This document shows positions 1 to 13,000 of a DNA stretch of 64,000 nucleotides, piece after piece (position 1 is the stretch's first letter; each line of letters starts with the position of its first letter). The DNA is taken from positions 4,562,501-4,626,500 of the forward strand of contig WPIO01000021.1 in NCBI GenBank assembly GCA_009760855.2, given 5' to 3'. A program made the position numbers and the translations under genes. Source of the DNA: Cristatella mucedo (Eukaryota; Bryozoa; Phylactolaemata; Cristatellidae). The notes under the pieces are model-generated. The model did no database searches. It had not been told where the DNA came from and saw only the letters and a program-made list of their open reading frames with translations.

Positions 1-309
1 ATGTTTCGATCGTGCACGCCCAAGGTGCAGTTTTTGAGTCCCGTAAAAAAGAAAGTTACGCCATCTCCCTCGAAGCAAGGTAGCCATTAGGAGGGACGAA
101 CGGAGTTCCAGGGGAGGGGTGTTACGTGGGGCATTTTCGGCGAAGAGACTCAGCTGACCGACTGCTGCTTGGCTTGGGCAGTCCGACCTCACCCCTTCAG
201 CGAGACTCACGCCCCCCCCCCCCCCCCCGCGGCCGCGCGTTAGCCAACCTGCTCCCCTGCTTACGGCTCTGACAAGCACAGCGTATGCATTTTAAAGTAT
301 ATATGACAT
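1..309. other. Intergenic, no gene seen
   Basis: Holds a poly-C run at about 212-228; otherwise nothing recognised. Confidence 0.5.
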
Positions 310-755
310 ACAAGCATATATAATAACAATAGTACATTTATATAGCACCATCAGACAGCTTAATCTCCTTCTAGGAACTTCACATTTGCTGTAAATACAC
401 ACACCCGCACACACGCACATGTAAGTTGTAATTTAATGCATCTCCGTTTGTAACTCCACAAAGCCACAGGGACTAAGTAGGTGGGTGTTATGCAGGAGAG
501 TTTTCTATAACGTGTTCAAAGACTAAGTGGCTTTCGGTATGCACTCAGTAGCCAACAGACTTCATCTCACGCAACAAAGAGAAAACAAGAAGCATGGCTG
601 GCTCAAGAGGACAGTTGAGATAGTGAGTAGCATGGAAGTAGTAGCTCAGGACGTCTGGAAAGGATGTGCCACAGGCTGCAGCTGGAGAACGGATGTAATT
701 GCGTAAGAGCTGTGGAAGAGAGGTCCACCGTCGAGGACCTGCAGATAAAAAAACT
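310..755 (-). mobile_element. CR1/L2-like LINE 3' end
   Basis: Reverse-strand translation gives the end of a reverse-transcriptase ORF (DVLSYYFHATHYLN and LLREMKSVGY) followed by the family's 3' untranslated part. Ends at its left with an A/T-rich AAT-type tail. The same segment recurs at 58125-58556. Confidence 0.7.
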
Positions 756-767
756 ACATTTACATGT

Positions 768-1639
<872 letters not shown>

Positions 1640-1765
1640 ACGCTAGTCGGATTGTCGGAGGCTAGTCGGACTGCCAGGCAATAGTCGGACTGTCAGACTA
1701 CCGGATGGTAGCCGGTGTCGGACGCTAGTCGGACTGTCGGGCTCTTGTCGGACTGCGGGGCAAAC
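1640..1765 (+). repeat. TAGTCGGACTGTCGG-type minisatellite
   Basis: At least five imperfect copies of GCTAGTCGGACTGTCGG and variants (TAGTCGGATTGTCGGA, TTGTCGGACTGCGGGG). Confidence 0.7.
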
Positions 1766-1805
1766 GAGTCGTCTGCCGGTCAATTCGTCGGACAAACAGT
1801 CGGTG

Positions 1806-1806
<1 letters not shown>

Positions 1807-1888
<82 letters not shown>
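1807..1888 (+). repeat. (TCTG)n then (TC)n microsatellite
   Basis: TCTG units to about 1839, then CT units to 1888. Confidence 0.95.
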
Positions 1889-1893
<5 letters not shown>

Positions 1894-2296
1894 CTGTCTC
1901 TCTCACACACAGTCCGTCTCGAAATTCTACCGTTGAGAATCCTTTTCGTAGAAACATGATTACACTAACAAACACATTCAGTTACCGCTCGCCGTCGCGA
2001 CGTGTCATTGAGCTGCAGGCTGAGTTCGCGAGTATGCATAGTCCGAGCGTCGGCCACGAGCGCCTTCGGCATACGACTGCCGCACGGACGTCTCGCGGCA
2101 GTCAGCCGTTTCAAAACGAATTTCAACCTAACTCTAGAACCGCAACCCTTCGTTGCGCAGGCAGAGGTCGGCTTGAGCCAGCTTTCTCAGCACTCGCGAC
2201 CCAGCCGAACGCCAACGTCCGGTCCGTTACCGCGGCAGGTTCTGCTGCTACTGGAATTGGCTGGCGAAAGAGGCGGCGGCGGCGACGCATCGTCGC
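1889..2296. other. 3' flank of the WD40 gene
   Basis: Lies beyond the stop codon; probably 3' UTR and downstream DNA. No clear polyadenylation signal picked out. Confidence 0.4.
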
Positions 2297-2841
2297 TTAC
2301 ATATATTGTTGTCCTCTGAAGCGGCGAGAATCGTATCGAGCTCCTCCACGTAGACTATCGCCAATATCGTCTTGTGCGGATGCGTGAAGTCGGTGACCTA
2401 CGGCGACGAAGGAAAGCGCAGGGCGGAGAAAAGAGCCAAAGGCGCCTCGCCGACTACGACGGCGGCTACTACCCCGCGCTACGTTGCCCGCGCGCACAAT
2501 TTTCGCCGCACGCTCCGCCGGCGCGGGCGCTCCGACGGGCACCTGCTGCTGCTGCTGCCCTCTGCTGTACGCTCCGTGGCCGCCGCCGCGGCCGGGCTGG
2601 CTGGCCAGCTGCTTGCGCTTCTCCTCGTCCTCGCTGAGCTTGAGGCGGTTGAGCGCGTTGCGCAGGTCCAGCTTCTCCTTGTCGGAGAGCGCGTTGCGCG
2701 TCCTGCGCATGCGTTTGAGCATGAGCTCCGTCATGGCGTAACTCTCGCTGCTGTACATGAACGTGTTGGACTGCATTTGCTCCCACTTGCACATGGCGCC
2801 GTCGTGGTCGCCGGTAAAGATGAGGATCGGCCTCTTTTTGG
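2297..2841 (-). CDS. WD40 gene exon 10 (last) with coiled/low-complexity tail
   Basis: Acceptor cgttttgcag. It encodes [20 protein letters not shown], then a charged helical segment ([20 protein letters not shown] onward) and a low-complexity Gly/Gln/Ala/Arg tail to a stop at 2297-2299. The tail is compositionally biased on a GC-rich background, so the exact 3' end is less certain than the start of the exon. Confidence 0.7.
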
Positions 2842-3444
2842 CTGCAAAACGACGGCGGCGGCGGCGGTCAGCTCGGCGGTCAGCTCGGCGTTGAGCGTAC
2901 GAGACTCGCGAGCGAGGAGCACGAATCCGCCGCAGCACCTCGGAGTGCTGCAGCGGGCGGCTCTGACACCTTCTGGGCTTCGCTCGCTCGTTCGCCGCAG
3001 GGCCGCATACAATTTGCTATAGATTTGGCGAACGGAAGTTCGGTGAAACAAGCACACCCGAAGCACCTCGTGAGATTTTGCTTTGCTCACAACACTTTGC
3101 GCCTGTGTACGCGCGAGCTTGATGCCCTCGCGTACTAGTGCCGCGCCTCAATGGGCGACCGCTCAGCCTGCCGAGCGAGCTTGAGTCCCCGCCCGCGCAG
3201 CCAAGTCGGCGCTCGATCAAAGGAAAGCTCGAAAGGAGATTGGGTCAGCAGTCAGCCATCGGCCTGGGCCGTACTGAAGCTGCGATAATAGGAAAGCAAG
3301 CGTTAAAGTAATCCAGACTGACCTACCGGAAGAAGATAATGCGGTGCGGAGCCCGTTTAACGCGGATTCGGGTAACTCTCAGCTTGAAGAGTGCACGAAA
3401 TCCTTCGCTCTCGCGCGGGCGAAGAAATCTGGGCATGCCGGCCG

Positions 3445-3530
<86 letters not shown>

Positions 3531-3798
3531 CAGACAGAAAGACAGACAGAGAGGGAGGGAGATTGTCGAAAACTTACACGTACACGCTGCTTAGCAAAAA
3601 TCAAAGAAAATACAACCTAGTCACTCCAAGTACCAGAGGATCTGCAGCAGTCGGGGAAGCAACGGACAACAACCGGCTGTGAATACATTGTAGCGCTTTG
3701 CTGCACCTACTGCACGACACGATCAACGTCTTAATATCAGTTATGCAGTTTTACGGTTCGGCTCACAAAGGGTGGGCGTCTACAGTTAGGAGCACAGG

Positions 3799-3847
<49 letters not shown>

Positions 3848-3988
3848 AAGAGAATATATGCGTGTGTATGTGTGTGTGTGTGTGTGCATATATTTTCTTT
3901 GCATATATATATATAAATAAATAAATATATATATATATGTATGTGCAGTGTGCACAGGTTATAGTATATATATATATATATATATATG

Positions 3989-4043
<55 letters not shown>

Positions 4044-7000
4044 TATAGTTAGGAGCACAGGAGCACCATAAAGCCCTGCTGCAAGGTTACGGGCCAGCTC
4101 TCCCTTCGCCACGGCGAAGAGCTTGTACAATTTTTCCTCCCGTCTGCCTTACGTGCTTCACTGGTGCATGATTCACTGGTGCCCAGTGCTACTACCCAGA
4201 GGTTTTACTCACCGGTCGCCAGGAGTGACTTCAGTTTGCTTTAGCATGCTGGCCTAGGCACGATACTTGTAAGCTTTGGAATGCTTGATACTATGCACGT
4301 CGCTAGCCCTAAGTTATTGATTCTCTTGCAGTGAGTTGCTTAGCACGCGATTTAGCGATGATTTAGTTCTCTTCGAGCGCTATAAAAAGGACTTAATTAC
4401 AATTACTATTGTTATTATAAGTTGCAAGAGCGGTTGCTTCAATATGCATGCGTACGATGTACAGACACTACACAATTCATAATACATAGTGCAGACACGA
4501 GCGGTAAAATTAAACTAGATACACGTGGCCCGAGCACGGCAATAAAGACAGCGACAAGTCTACCAAGGAAGCGGCGAGTGCATCCTTAGTGTATGTCCCA
4601 CAGGAGCTGCACCGCTCTTAGCAGAGCGGTTCAGCTCCTCCTCGGGCGTCCGAGAGTAGACCGAGCGTCCAAGTCAGGTCACGTCGCGCCAAGATGGAGA
4701 TCGTGCGCTTGCAGCGACCCTACCAGCGGAGGCTTCTTGGTCTTTGACGGTTAAGACTTGGAGCGAGCCTTTGGCCTACGTGCCGACTCATCGTTAACCC
4801 GAGCAGACTGAGCACACGGAGTTAGCCTCAGTCAAACAAAGAGCGACAAATGAAGGTGCATTTTGCTTTACGCATTTCGGTTACACTGCGCAGGCGTACG
4901 ATAGGAATGTGCGCTATGCCGACAAATTCAGCCTGAACCGGCCGGTGCGCGATCACAATCGCCACGAGGCGAGGGTGCAGTATTTCCTACAGAGCGTCGT
5001 CGCTGTGAGTCTTGGCAATCAGCGAATCCATAAGTATGTCAGCGCGTCGGCTTCAGACTCTTTCGCCCGCCCTACGGTCGGCCACGTTTTTCCGCATCTC
5101 GGAGAAAGCGCATATGCGCAATTCACTCGGGAGTCCGAGACCGATTCGTAACGTGACGAAAATGCGAACATTCGGTCAGCAAGCCAAATTCCGAGTGTCG
5201 GAGTAACTGATATGCTACGACGAGCACATCATTAAATAGGTACTCAACTCATCTACATTTTCCAGTGAGTTACCCACGTTACACTGCAGATGTACGCCGG
5301 TCGCCACCCGGATTTTCCTCGCGTCTCTTGTGATACTGTGGGACCTTAGCCAGAAGCTCTACCGTTCATCTCCCCCCCCCCCGAAGCGGCGACTGATGAG
5401 GGGGGGGGGGGTCAAAGCTGACAAGGCTGCAGGTTTGCATAGCAAGCCTGCAACCTTAGCCACTCAACCGCTCAGCTCATTTTCTCTGCACAACTTACTA
5501 TACGTTATGGACTCGACGGGACTTTTTCCACGCAGAGCTGTAATACAGCCGGAAGCGTTATATCGCCAAACAACGACTTGACGTCGGCTGGTGGAGCCTG
5601 CAACGGGCGATCGACGACCACGAGCGTTCAATTGCGTTCAGTCGGCACGAAAGATGCAGCCTCCAGGAGGCAACGGATGCAACGGCTAATTTGCTTGACA
5701 AACTTGGAAATAAAAGCGGAAACGCAACCTTTGAAATCTCAGTCGCAAAAAAGAACGCTAACGGAAGGAAGCTTGCAATCAGTCGCACATTGCATATGCG
5801 TAGCTCGTGAAATGCTGACCGTAAATTATGTTCCTGCCAGAAAGTGATGTCAATCAAGACTCTCTCAGACAAGCTTTTTGTAGTTGTCTCCGGCGTAGTG
5901 CGGCGGGTGCGGCGAAGAGCCAACGGGGAATCGCCAATGATCAATCAATCAACAGCGGAGGCGGCGGAGGAGGAGGCGACTTCGACGCTCAGCTCTAAGC
6001 TTTCACAACAGACTGCGATCCGATGCAGTCCAGCAGTCGGAGCACTACTACTAATAGTTTATTAATAATTAATAATCTAAATATTTATTAATAATTTATA
6101 ATCAACAACAACAAATGAGAAATGACAATTACCAATTTGTCAATAATTTGACGGCAGTAGTTCTTTTTTTATTCCACGCGAGCGCGCCGCATCAACTTGC
6201 GGAAGGGGCCCTCCTCCTCCTCATCCCTCGGCTCAGCTGACGCTCGGCAGTGGCGGCTGAGGAGGATCGTGCCAGCCTCAAAGTCTCGAGTTTAGGAACC
6301 CAAAGTTTAAACGATAAGTAGCGGAATCGGAATATTTCCTTGACACGCGCGAGGTAGCAGAAACTAATCGTAGACAAAATGTACGTAGATTTCGTAGCCT
6401 AAATAAGGCGTGCGTGTGCGACTACGCAACGCGTGCACGTTCCGCTCGATAATGCATCATCAAATTCTCACGCTGTATCTGTGCATAGATCGTTTCAAGA
6501 ACAATCGATCAACAACATACCTATCAGCTGGTTGGCTTCGCCGATAAACTTCAATTGCTGCAGGTTAAACTTGCTATCTTCATCTTGGCTCGTGAGAGAA
6601 CCGATATAGTCCGATATCTAGAGCGAATACATAAAGCAATCAAGTAACCCTTTCGAATGAACAAAACCTCCTGACACTACTCTCGACTAGGCAGCTGAGT
6701 AAACTGGTTCTAAAAGCCACAAGTGCCATAGCGCACATTCTAGCAACATAAGCAAACGAACTACCACTGTAATGCACACGGGTAATGGAATTAGTAGAGT
6801 TCGGGTGTGAGGCTAATACAATTGACCAAATGCATGGCACACAATGATCGGTGTCTGTCCACTAACACTAACGAAATATTTTAAAGACTCTTGCACTGTA
6901 CTCCATGCGAAACTTCAGCCTTCACGTAAGCTCTTGTTGAACAGGGACGCTTTATGTTACATTTGCAATGCGGCAGGACCTTGATAGCAGAGAGTACGGA

Positions 7001-10000
7001 TAACATTTTTAGATCTCCGACAAATTATCGTACGTTGTCGCCAGACTTTGGATCGAACATCTGGGCCGACGGCGCTCCGCTGGCAACCCAGACCGTCTTG
7101 CTGCGAGGTATGTAGCACACTCCAGATATGGCGCTAGTAAAGCCCTCCAACTTGTGGACGAGCTTTCCGTCAACAGACCAGATCTTCACAGTCTTGTCAA
7201 AAGAGCCAGTGATGATCCTATAGCGAAGCAAAAACAGAAACACTAGCAAGGTTGAGTCTCGCCAACGGAACGTAAATAGGCGACAGCAGAAAGCTAGCGC
7301 CTATGCAGAGAAACGGAGGCCCGCATAGGTTTGCTAGCTACAGTGCCGAAACGTGACATTATCTACATACTGATAATTAAAAAACCAAGTAGCTCCTCAA
7401 ACCAGGAATCTGAGCAGTTTCTTAATAAATTGAGCGTGAATTCTAAATAAACATGAGCCGCAGGAGCTAATTCCCTGAGTGCTTTAAGCAACAAATTAGT
7501 GTGGCATACATGGCTTGAGTACATTTTATTTAATCATCGGGATGAGACGCGATGGCTAGCAGTGAAAGCAGTCTGGGTCTTATCCCAGGAGGTAAGATGC
7601 TCGCTCTTCACGACCCAGGTCGTGGGTTCGAGTCCTGTTCTGGGCGATTCTTTATCGCCTACTGCCAGCGGTGGTGATAACCGCACAAGCTCTTCTGCCG
7701 GTACAAAAATGAGTCTGCTAAATCAGTTAAATATTTTTTATGATTGCAGCAAGCACATTAAAACCCAAGAGTTTGTAGAGAGATTTCTAACTATTTTTCC
7801 GACTCCTGAGCAGTAGCGAATGGTGACTTCTTCGAGACACATCGCTCATAAATTTCTGGTAAGCGGACATAGCATTTAAAGTAAAAATAATTTCTGCAAT
7901 AGCCGCTCTGTCTGCACACAAAGTCAGCGGCTTCGTGATGTCACTCGGACAGCTAATTTAGTTATTACAGCACAAGTGTTACCGAGGATTGGTTTTGTGT
8001 CGTCGCAACAAATTTAAACTGTTGTTAGCCTAACTTTCTCATTTTTGGCTCACCAAAATAATTGCCAAAAAACCCAGCAGGCACATCCTTTCTTTGCTTA
8101 TCTTCGTAGGTGGAAAGCCAAAGGTTAAGGCCACGAGGGATTCATTATAGAAGTGCTGTTCCTCTCGCTGTACAGGCCCTACTATTGCTCGCTCAATACA
8201 ACCCGCTGCTGCGGTATAAGCATAACTTACCATTTGACCCCTAACGACAAGAAGACTGTGTGATATGCATGGACGTTTATGCCTACAAGATGTTGCCTTA
8301 TCCTCGAATACCTGGATTTAACTTCCTATATAAACTAGTCATACTTGCAAGCATTATCAGGCAGATACCAGCTTAGGCCGCTACCATCGCTTTACAAGCC
8401 CTCCTAATGATACTTCTGTATTTTCCTTTACATTTAAAAAGGTTTTGCTTGCGGTTACTGAGTCACGTCGCATTCGGCACGGCATCGTATCGCCGAAATG
8501 CCGGCCTAACTTGTCAGTTTAATAGCAATAAGATGACTGCAATTACATACAGACGCGTTCTTCTGTGTTGTTGCAGTCATCGATTACTCAGCATTTTCTT
8601 CTCCTCATCTATAATTAATCCATCATCTATAACTCGCCTCAGACTTCATTTTAACTGAGCGATACGTAACGAACGTCTGCCGTTGCAACGAAAATGCCAG
8701 GGTCTATCCTGCTGAACTACCACAAACCACAAAGCAAGAACAAAAATTGAAACCAATCGCCAAAAGCCTAAATCTCAGGATTCCGAAAGAAGACTAACAA
8801 TTGTGTAATGATTGCTGAGAAGTCACTCCTCACGCAACGTGTCACACAATAAAAACGCAATTCGATGTATTAACATACAACCAAAGAGTACCTTTTTAGA
8901 AGAATTTATGAAAGGGCAAAGTTTTGCCGTACACCTGACTCGGACCATCTAACTAAATGCAAAAATAAATAATTCATTTTCAGTATCTCGCCCTAAGAGA
9001 GAACTGACTCGCTCTACTCGGGGCCTTCACATATGCTCCACGAGGCTCAGGCCCTTCAAGACTTCGATCATCGACTGCACTTCGAACTTTGAACTGAGGT
9101 CGTCAAAGGCGAGCACCAAGAACCAGCGAGACGAAGTGCGACGGCACTGGGCCAAGGGGGCTGTCGCTGAGAAGACATTAGGGTGACAGGTAGCTTGCTG
9201 GCTGGACAGCCACCTCAGCCGCAAGTCAATAAGTCAGCTTCATCGTCCTTCTGCGAATCAGGCGACAGGCTGACCACTGCATCAGCACCGCACCGAAAGG
9301 ATTCGTCAAAAAGTACTTCACTGGCTTGGCAGTCTTTAATTAAGGTCTTTTAAGGTCTTTGAGGTCGCTTAAGGTTTTTATCTCAATTCCAAATGCATCG
9401 ACATACAAACGAAGTATTTTAGCTTTAAAATCCAACTTGCTTGACCGACAGTAGCTTGAGTAAAGTACTTGTTTGACTAATCCGGTATGGTGCTGATGAG
9501 TGGCTCAACCAATCTCCAGATCAGAACCCGCAGAACGTCTACGAGCTATATCGACAAGTAGGTACACCCAGCGAGATATGAGCCGCCGTTATTTTGAATA
9601 TGAGGGGCTCTTGAATTGCAAATTGAGACCAGAGCGTCAGAATAAAGGGATTGGCGAAGCAAACTGTCGGCCACCTGCTGCCCCTTTACTCCCAGCGGTG
9701 ACGTTCGAGCATCGGCAGAGGCGCGACTGTACACGGCTGTGCTTTGCAAAGCTCACCAAGTGTTATCGAGGTCCTTAGCAATGAGCAGGCAGACGATGCC
9801 GGCGTCGTGGGCGTTCTCGCGCCTACCGATTAGACAAATGCCGGGAGCTCGTCACAGCCAGCATCTTTGGAAGTATTTTTGCAGCAACAAAAGCCACTGC
9901 AAAGCAGCACGCAGGCTCACGTGTAAAGCGGCACCATGCGCTTGTCCCCGGTATAAGAAGAGTCGTAGATGATAAGTCTTGCATCGTATCTAAATCGAGC

Positions 10001-13000
10001 GTGAGAGCCGCTCCAAAAGCTGCTGCTGCTACGCGGCTTTGGGCGAAGCATCGAGCATATAGTACTAGCCACGTATATCGGCACACCGTACCCGACGGAA
10101 TAGACGCGTGACTCGTGGCAAACGACTGCCCTGACAATGTCCTTGTGCTCTGTTGCGGTGTACGCAGGACGGAGGGCGTCGATAATGTGCCCGCTCGCCC
10201 GTTCTACGACGAAGCAGCCGACGACAAAGATCTCTCGAACTCGGCGATTGCCTGACTGCAGCTGTGCTTCAGCGCTCGCGGGGAACGAGAGCTCGCGACA
10301 GCGCATGCGTGCGCTCACATCGGGCGCACATGTGCTCACCCGCGAGGCGCCCGCGCGAGAGCCCGCGACTTACCGAGGTCAATGTCGTACGTGCATATTT
10401 TTTCTTTCATGCCGCAGATGAGCTGCTGCTTTCGTGGATTCATGGCCATGCTGTACACTGGAGAGCGAAGCTGGGAGTAGAGAAAACGAACACTGCGACT
10501 GGCACCCGCGCGTGCTGGCGCCCCGCCCCCTAGCCGGCACATAAGTCGGCTACCGCCTGCTGCTGTCGCCGCTGCTGCCGCTGCACGTCGCTGCTTGGCT
10601 TGCACCCGCCCTGCGTCGCTCACATTGACGCGGCGAGCGCGCCCTACATCCGGCATTCCTACATCCGGCTTCGTGTCCTACACAGTTAGCGGCCTGACTT
10701 TTCGGGCTGCTGATGTAGCGTGCTGACATCAGAAGACGGACTCTTTCAGGCGACGTGACGACACAGATGAAGACAAGCGCCAGGAAAAGGCGTCGAGAAA
10801 TAATGAGCGTACATCAATGGTCAAAGATCAAATTCAGTAGTACAGCCTGCAGTCGATTTAAGAAGGGCTCAACTACCCACCCTGGCGACGGCGTTCCGCT
10901 CGTAAGAAAGAAAGACGAAAAATATACCGTGTCATTAACGGAAGTTCAACCGACGATCTCACAGACCATCAACGAAATCCGCGCCAACTTATGGATACGT
11001 AGGATAACAATAATAATAGTAATAAATAGATATTTGTAAAGAATCCTAGTTGAACTAAATCTCTTTCTGGGCACTCTATCACATGCTGTAAAAAAGGCAT
11101 GTCAATTGCTTAGCAATAAGCATGAGCCGTGTCAGACTGCATTAGCACACAAAGAACACGTCATAAGGACCCAGCAAGCACTATGAGGAAATGGTGCGTT
11201 GTTAGCTTCTTTTTAAATGTTGTCGAGTCAGAGGATGTCGTGACGTCAGAGAGGGGTGAGTTCCAGGCTTTGGGAGCATACGAACAAAGGGCAATATCTC
11301 CAAAAGATTTCAGGCTAGTTTGAGGCGTGGCTATTAGACTTGAGTCCGGAGAGCGGTGGTACTACGCCTAACCTGATTGGTGAATAGCTCTGATAGGTAG
11401 GCTGGAGCCAGAGAGGACGTGAAAGTGAGCAACAGAACCTTGAGAAATCGTTAGGTTTCTTGGTTGGGAGCCAATGCGGGTGGGCAAGAAGTGGTGTGAT
11501 GCGGCAGTTGCGACGCTCACGACAGACAAGCCTATGTGCAGAGTTGTGCACCAACTTTTGAGCGCCTTATTGCAAAGGCCAGAAAACCTGCGAGTAGTGA
11601 GTTGCCGACCAGGCCCAGCTACCCGGGGTAACCCGTACTTTAAGGGCTCCTCTGATAATTGCTGGCGTTAGAATAAATGCGCTGAAGTCTCTAGCAGAGA
11701 TAGGACCTGAACAATTGCAGTGCATTGATGCCCTGGCGAAATGAGAGGCGCTCAAGAAGGACTTGGTGATTAATTATATGAAATACTTTAGAAAGATCGC
11801 CAGACTCTATCTAAGTCTGCTCTCCTGAGAAGGTCGTTATGCACTCGCAGCTGTGTTGACTCTGTGGAATGATTAGCTCTACAATCTGATAAGAACTTAC
11901 CTGCTATGTTTGAAGTTTTGATGTAAGAGCTTAGACAGATAGACAGAACTGTCTACTGCCCACAGGGCAATGCATGGGGTACCGAAAGACTGGTGCACCG
12001 ACTTACATCAATCTACACACATCCACTACAATTAAACAAAAATCAAGAGGAAATAGGTGATGCGGCGCTCGAAGTTCGGATGAATCTTGTAGAACGCGTC
12101 GTTATAATGTATCCACCAAGCGTCATGTCACTGTGAGTGTGCTCTCTCATGTAATCCACTGTAAACAACTGCAGCAGCTCGAGCCTAAACTGCAATCCGC
12201 TGCAGTTGAATTCCATGAGAACTCACACGCTCAATAGCATGAAATTTATGGGCGCACTTAAAAGATAGCCCAGTGTAATATGCAATCCAAGTTGGAGCTT
12301 CGCAAAGCTCATTTCAGATAGATTTTCGGGGAGGACAGTGAATTTCGGTTGTGGCCAGTGCCTCAGCATGAGAACTCGCGATCGCAAGGACGTGAAATTT
12401 GGTAGGGAAATTAGATTGATGATTTACCACAATATTCTTTCAAAATTTGAGCTTTGTAACGCCGCAGATTTCCGGTAACCTTTTTGCTCAATTACATAAG
12501 ACATAGTAGGTAGGTTTCGGCAATGCGTTGCACCCTCAAAAGACTGCAAAACCGAGAGGGGGGGCCGATGTGGCTGGCGATTACAGCCAATGCCGACGAC
12601 AGTCAGCACCGGTTCATAAGAATAGCAGCGTGCTTCCAACAGAATTCCACGAAAGCTCTTCACACTTCTTGGAGTTAAGCGCTTCGCAGCCTCATAACTG
12701 CTGCTCTCAGGGATAGGCGCACAGAGGGGAGCGGACAGGCAAGGGGCGGGCGCACAGAAGGGAGCGGTCGCATCAGGTGCTCCCCCTTCAATCCTGCGTG
12801 CGATAGTTCAAGCCCAGGCAGGTGCCCCTACAGCTGTCCTGCCATAGCCAAAGCCGGCTACGAACGGCTGGCTGGGCGGTGCTATTTTGGGCCGCCCAAC
12901 TAGCCTATCTCCGCTGGCAGGCACTCGCTCTCTTTTCCGGTTGGGTCAAAAGAGACTAGATGCGCCGGCTTCACGGCTCATTCGCCACAGCTGATCAGCT

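Larger units (their letters stand above)
2842..6520 (-). other. WD40 gene intron 9
   Basis: 3.7 kb with the two AT microsatellite clusters (3449-3561, 3799-4041) and poly-C/poly-G runs near 5371-5410. The rest is unique and without recognised genes. Confidence 0.7.

Noticed and set aside
3799-4041. CRISPR-like array of repeats
   Set aside because: Simple AT/GT microsatellite without unique spacers; eukaryotic context.
9917-10339. A 140-residue single-exon protein
   Set aside because: It reads through an intron; parts of it are exons 5 and 6 of the WD40 gene with good splice sites.
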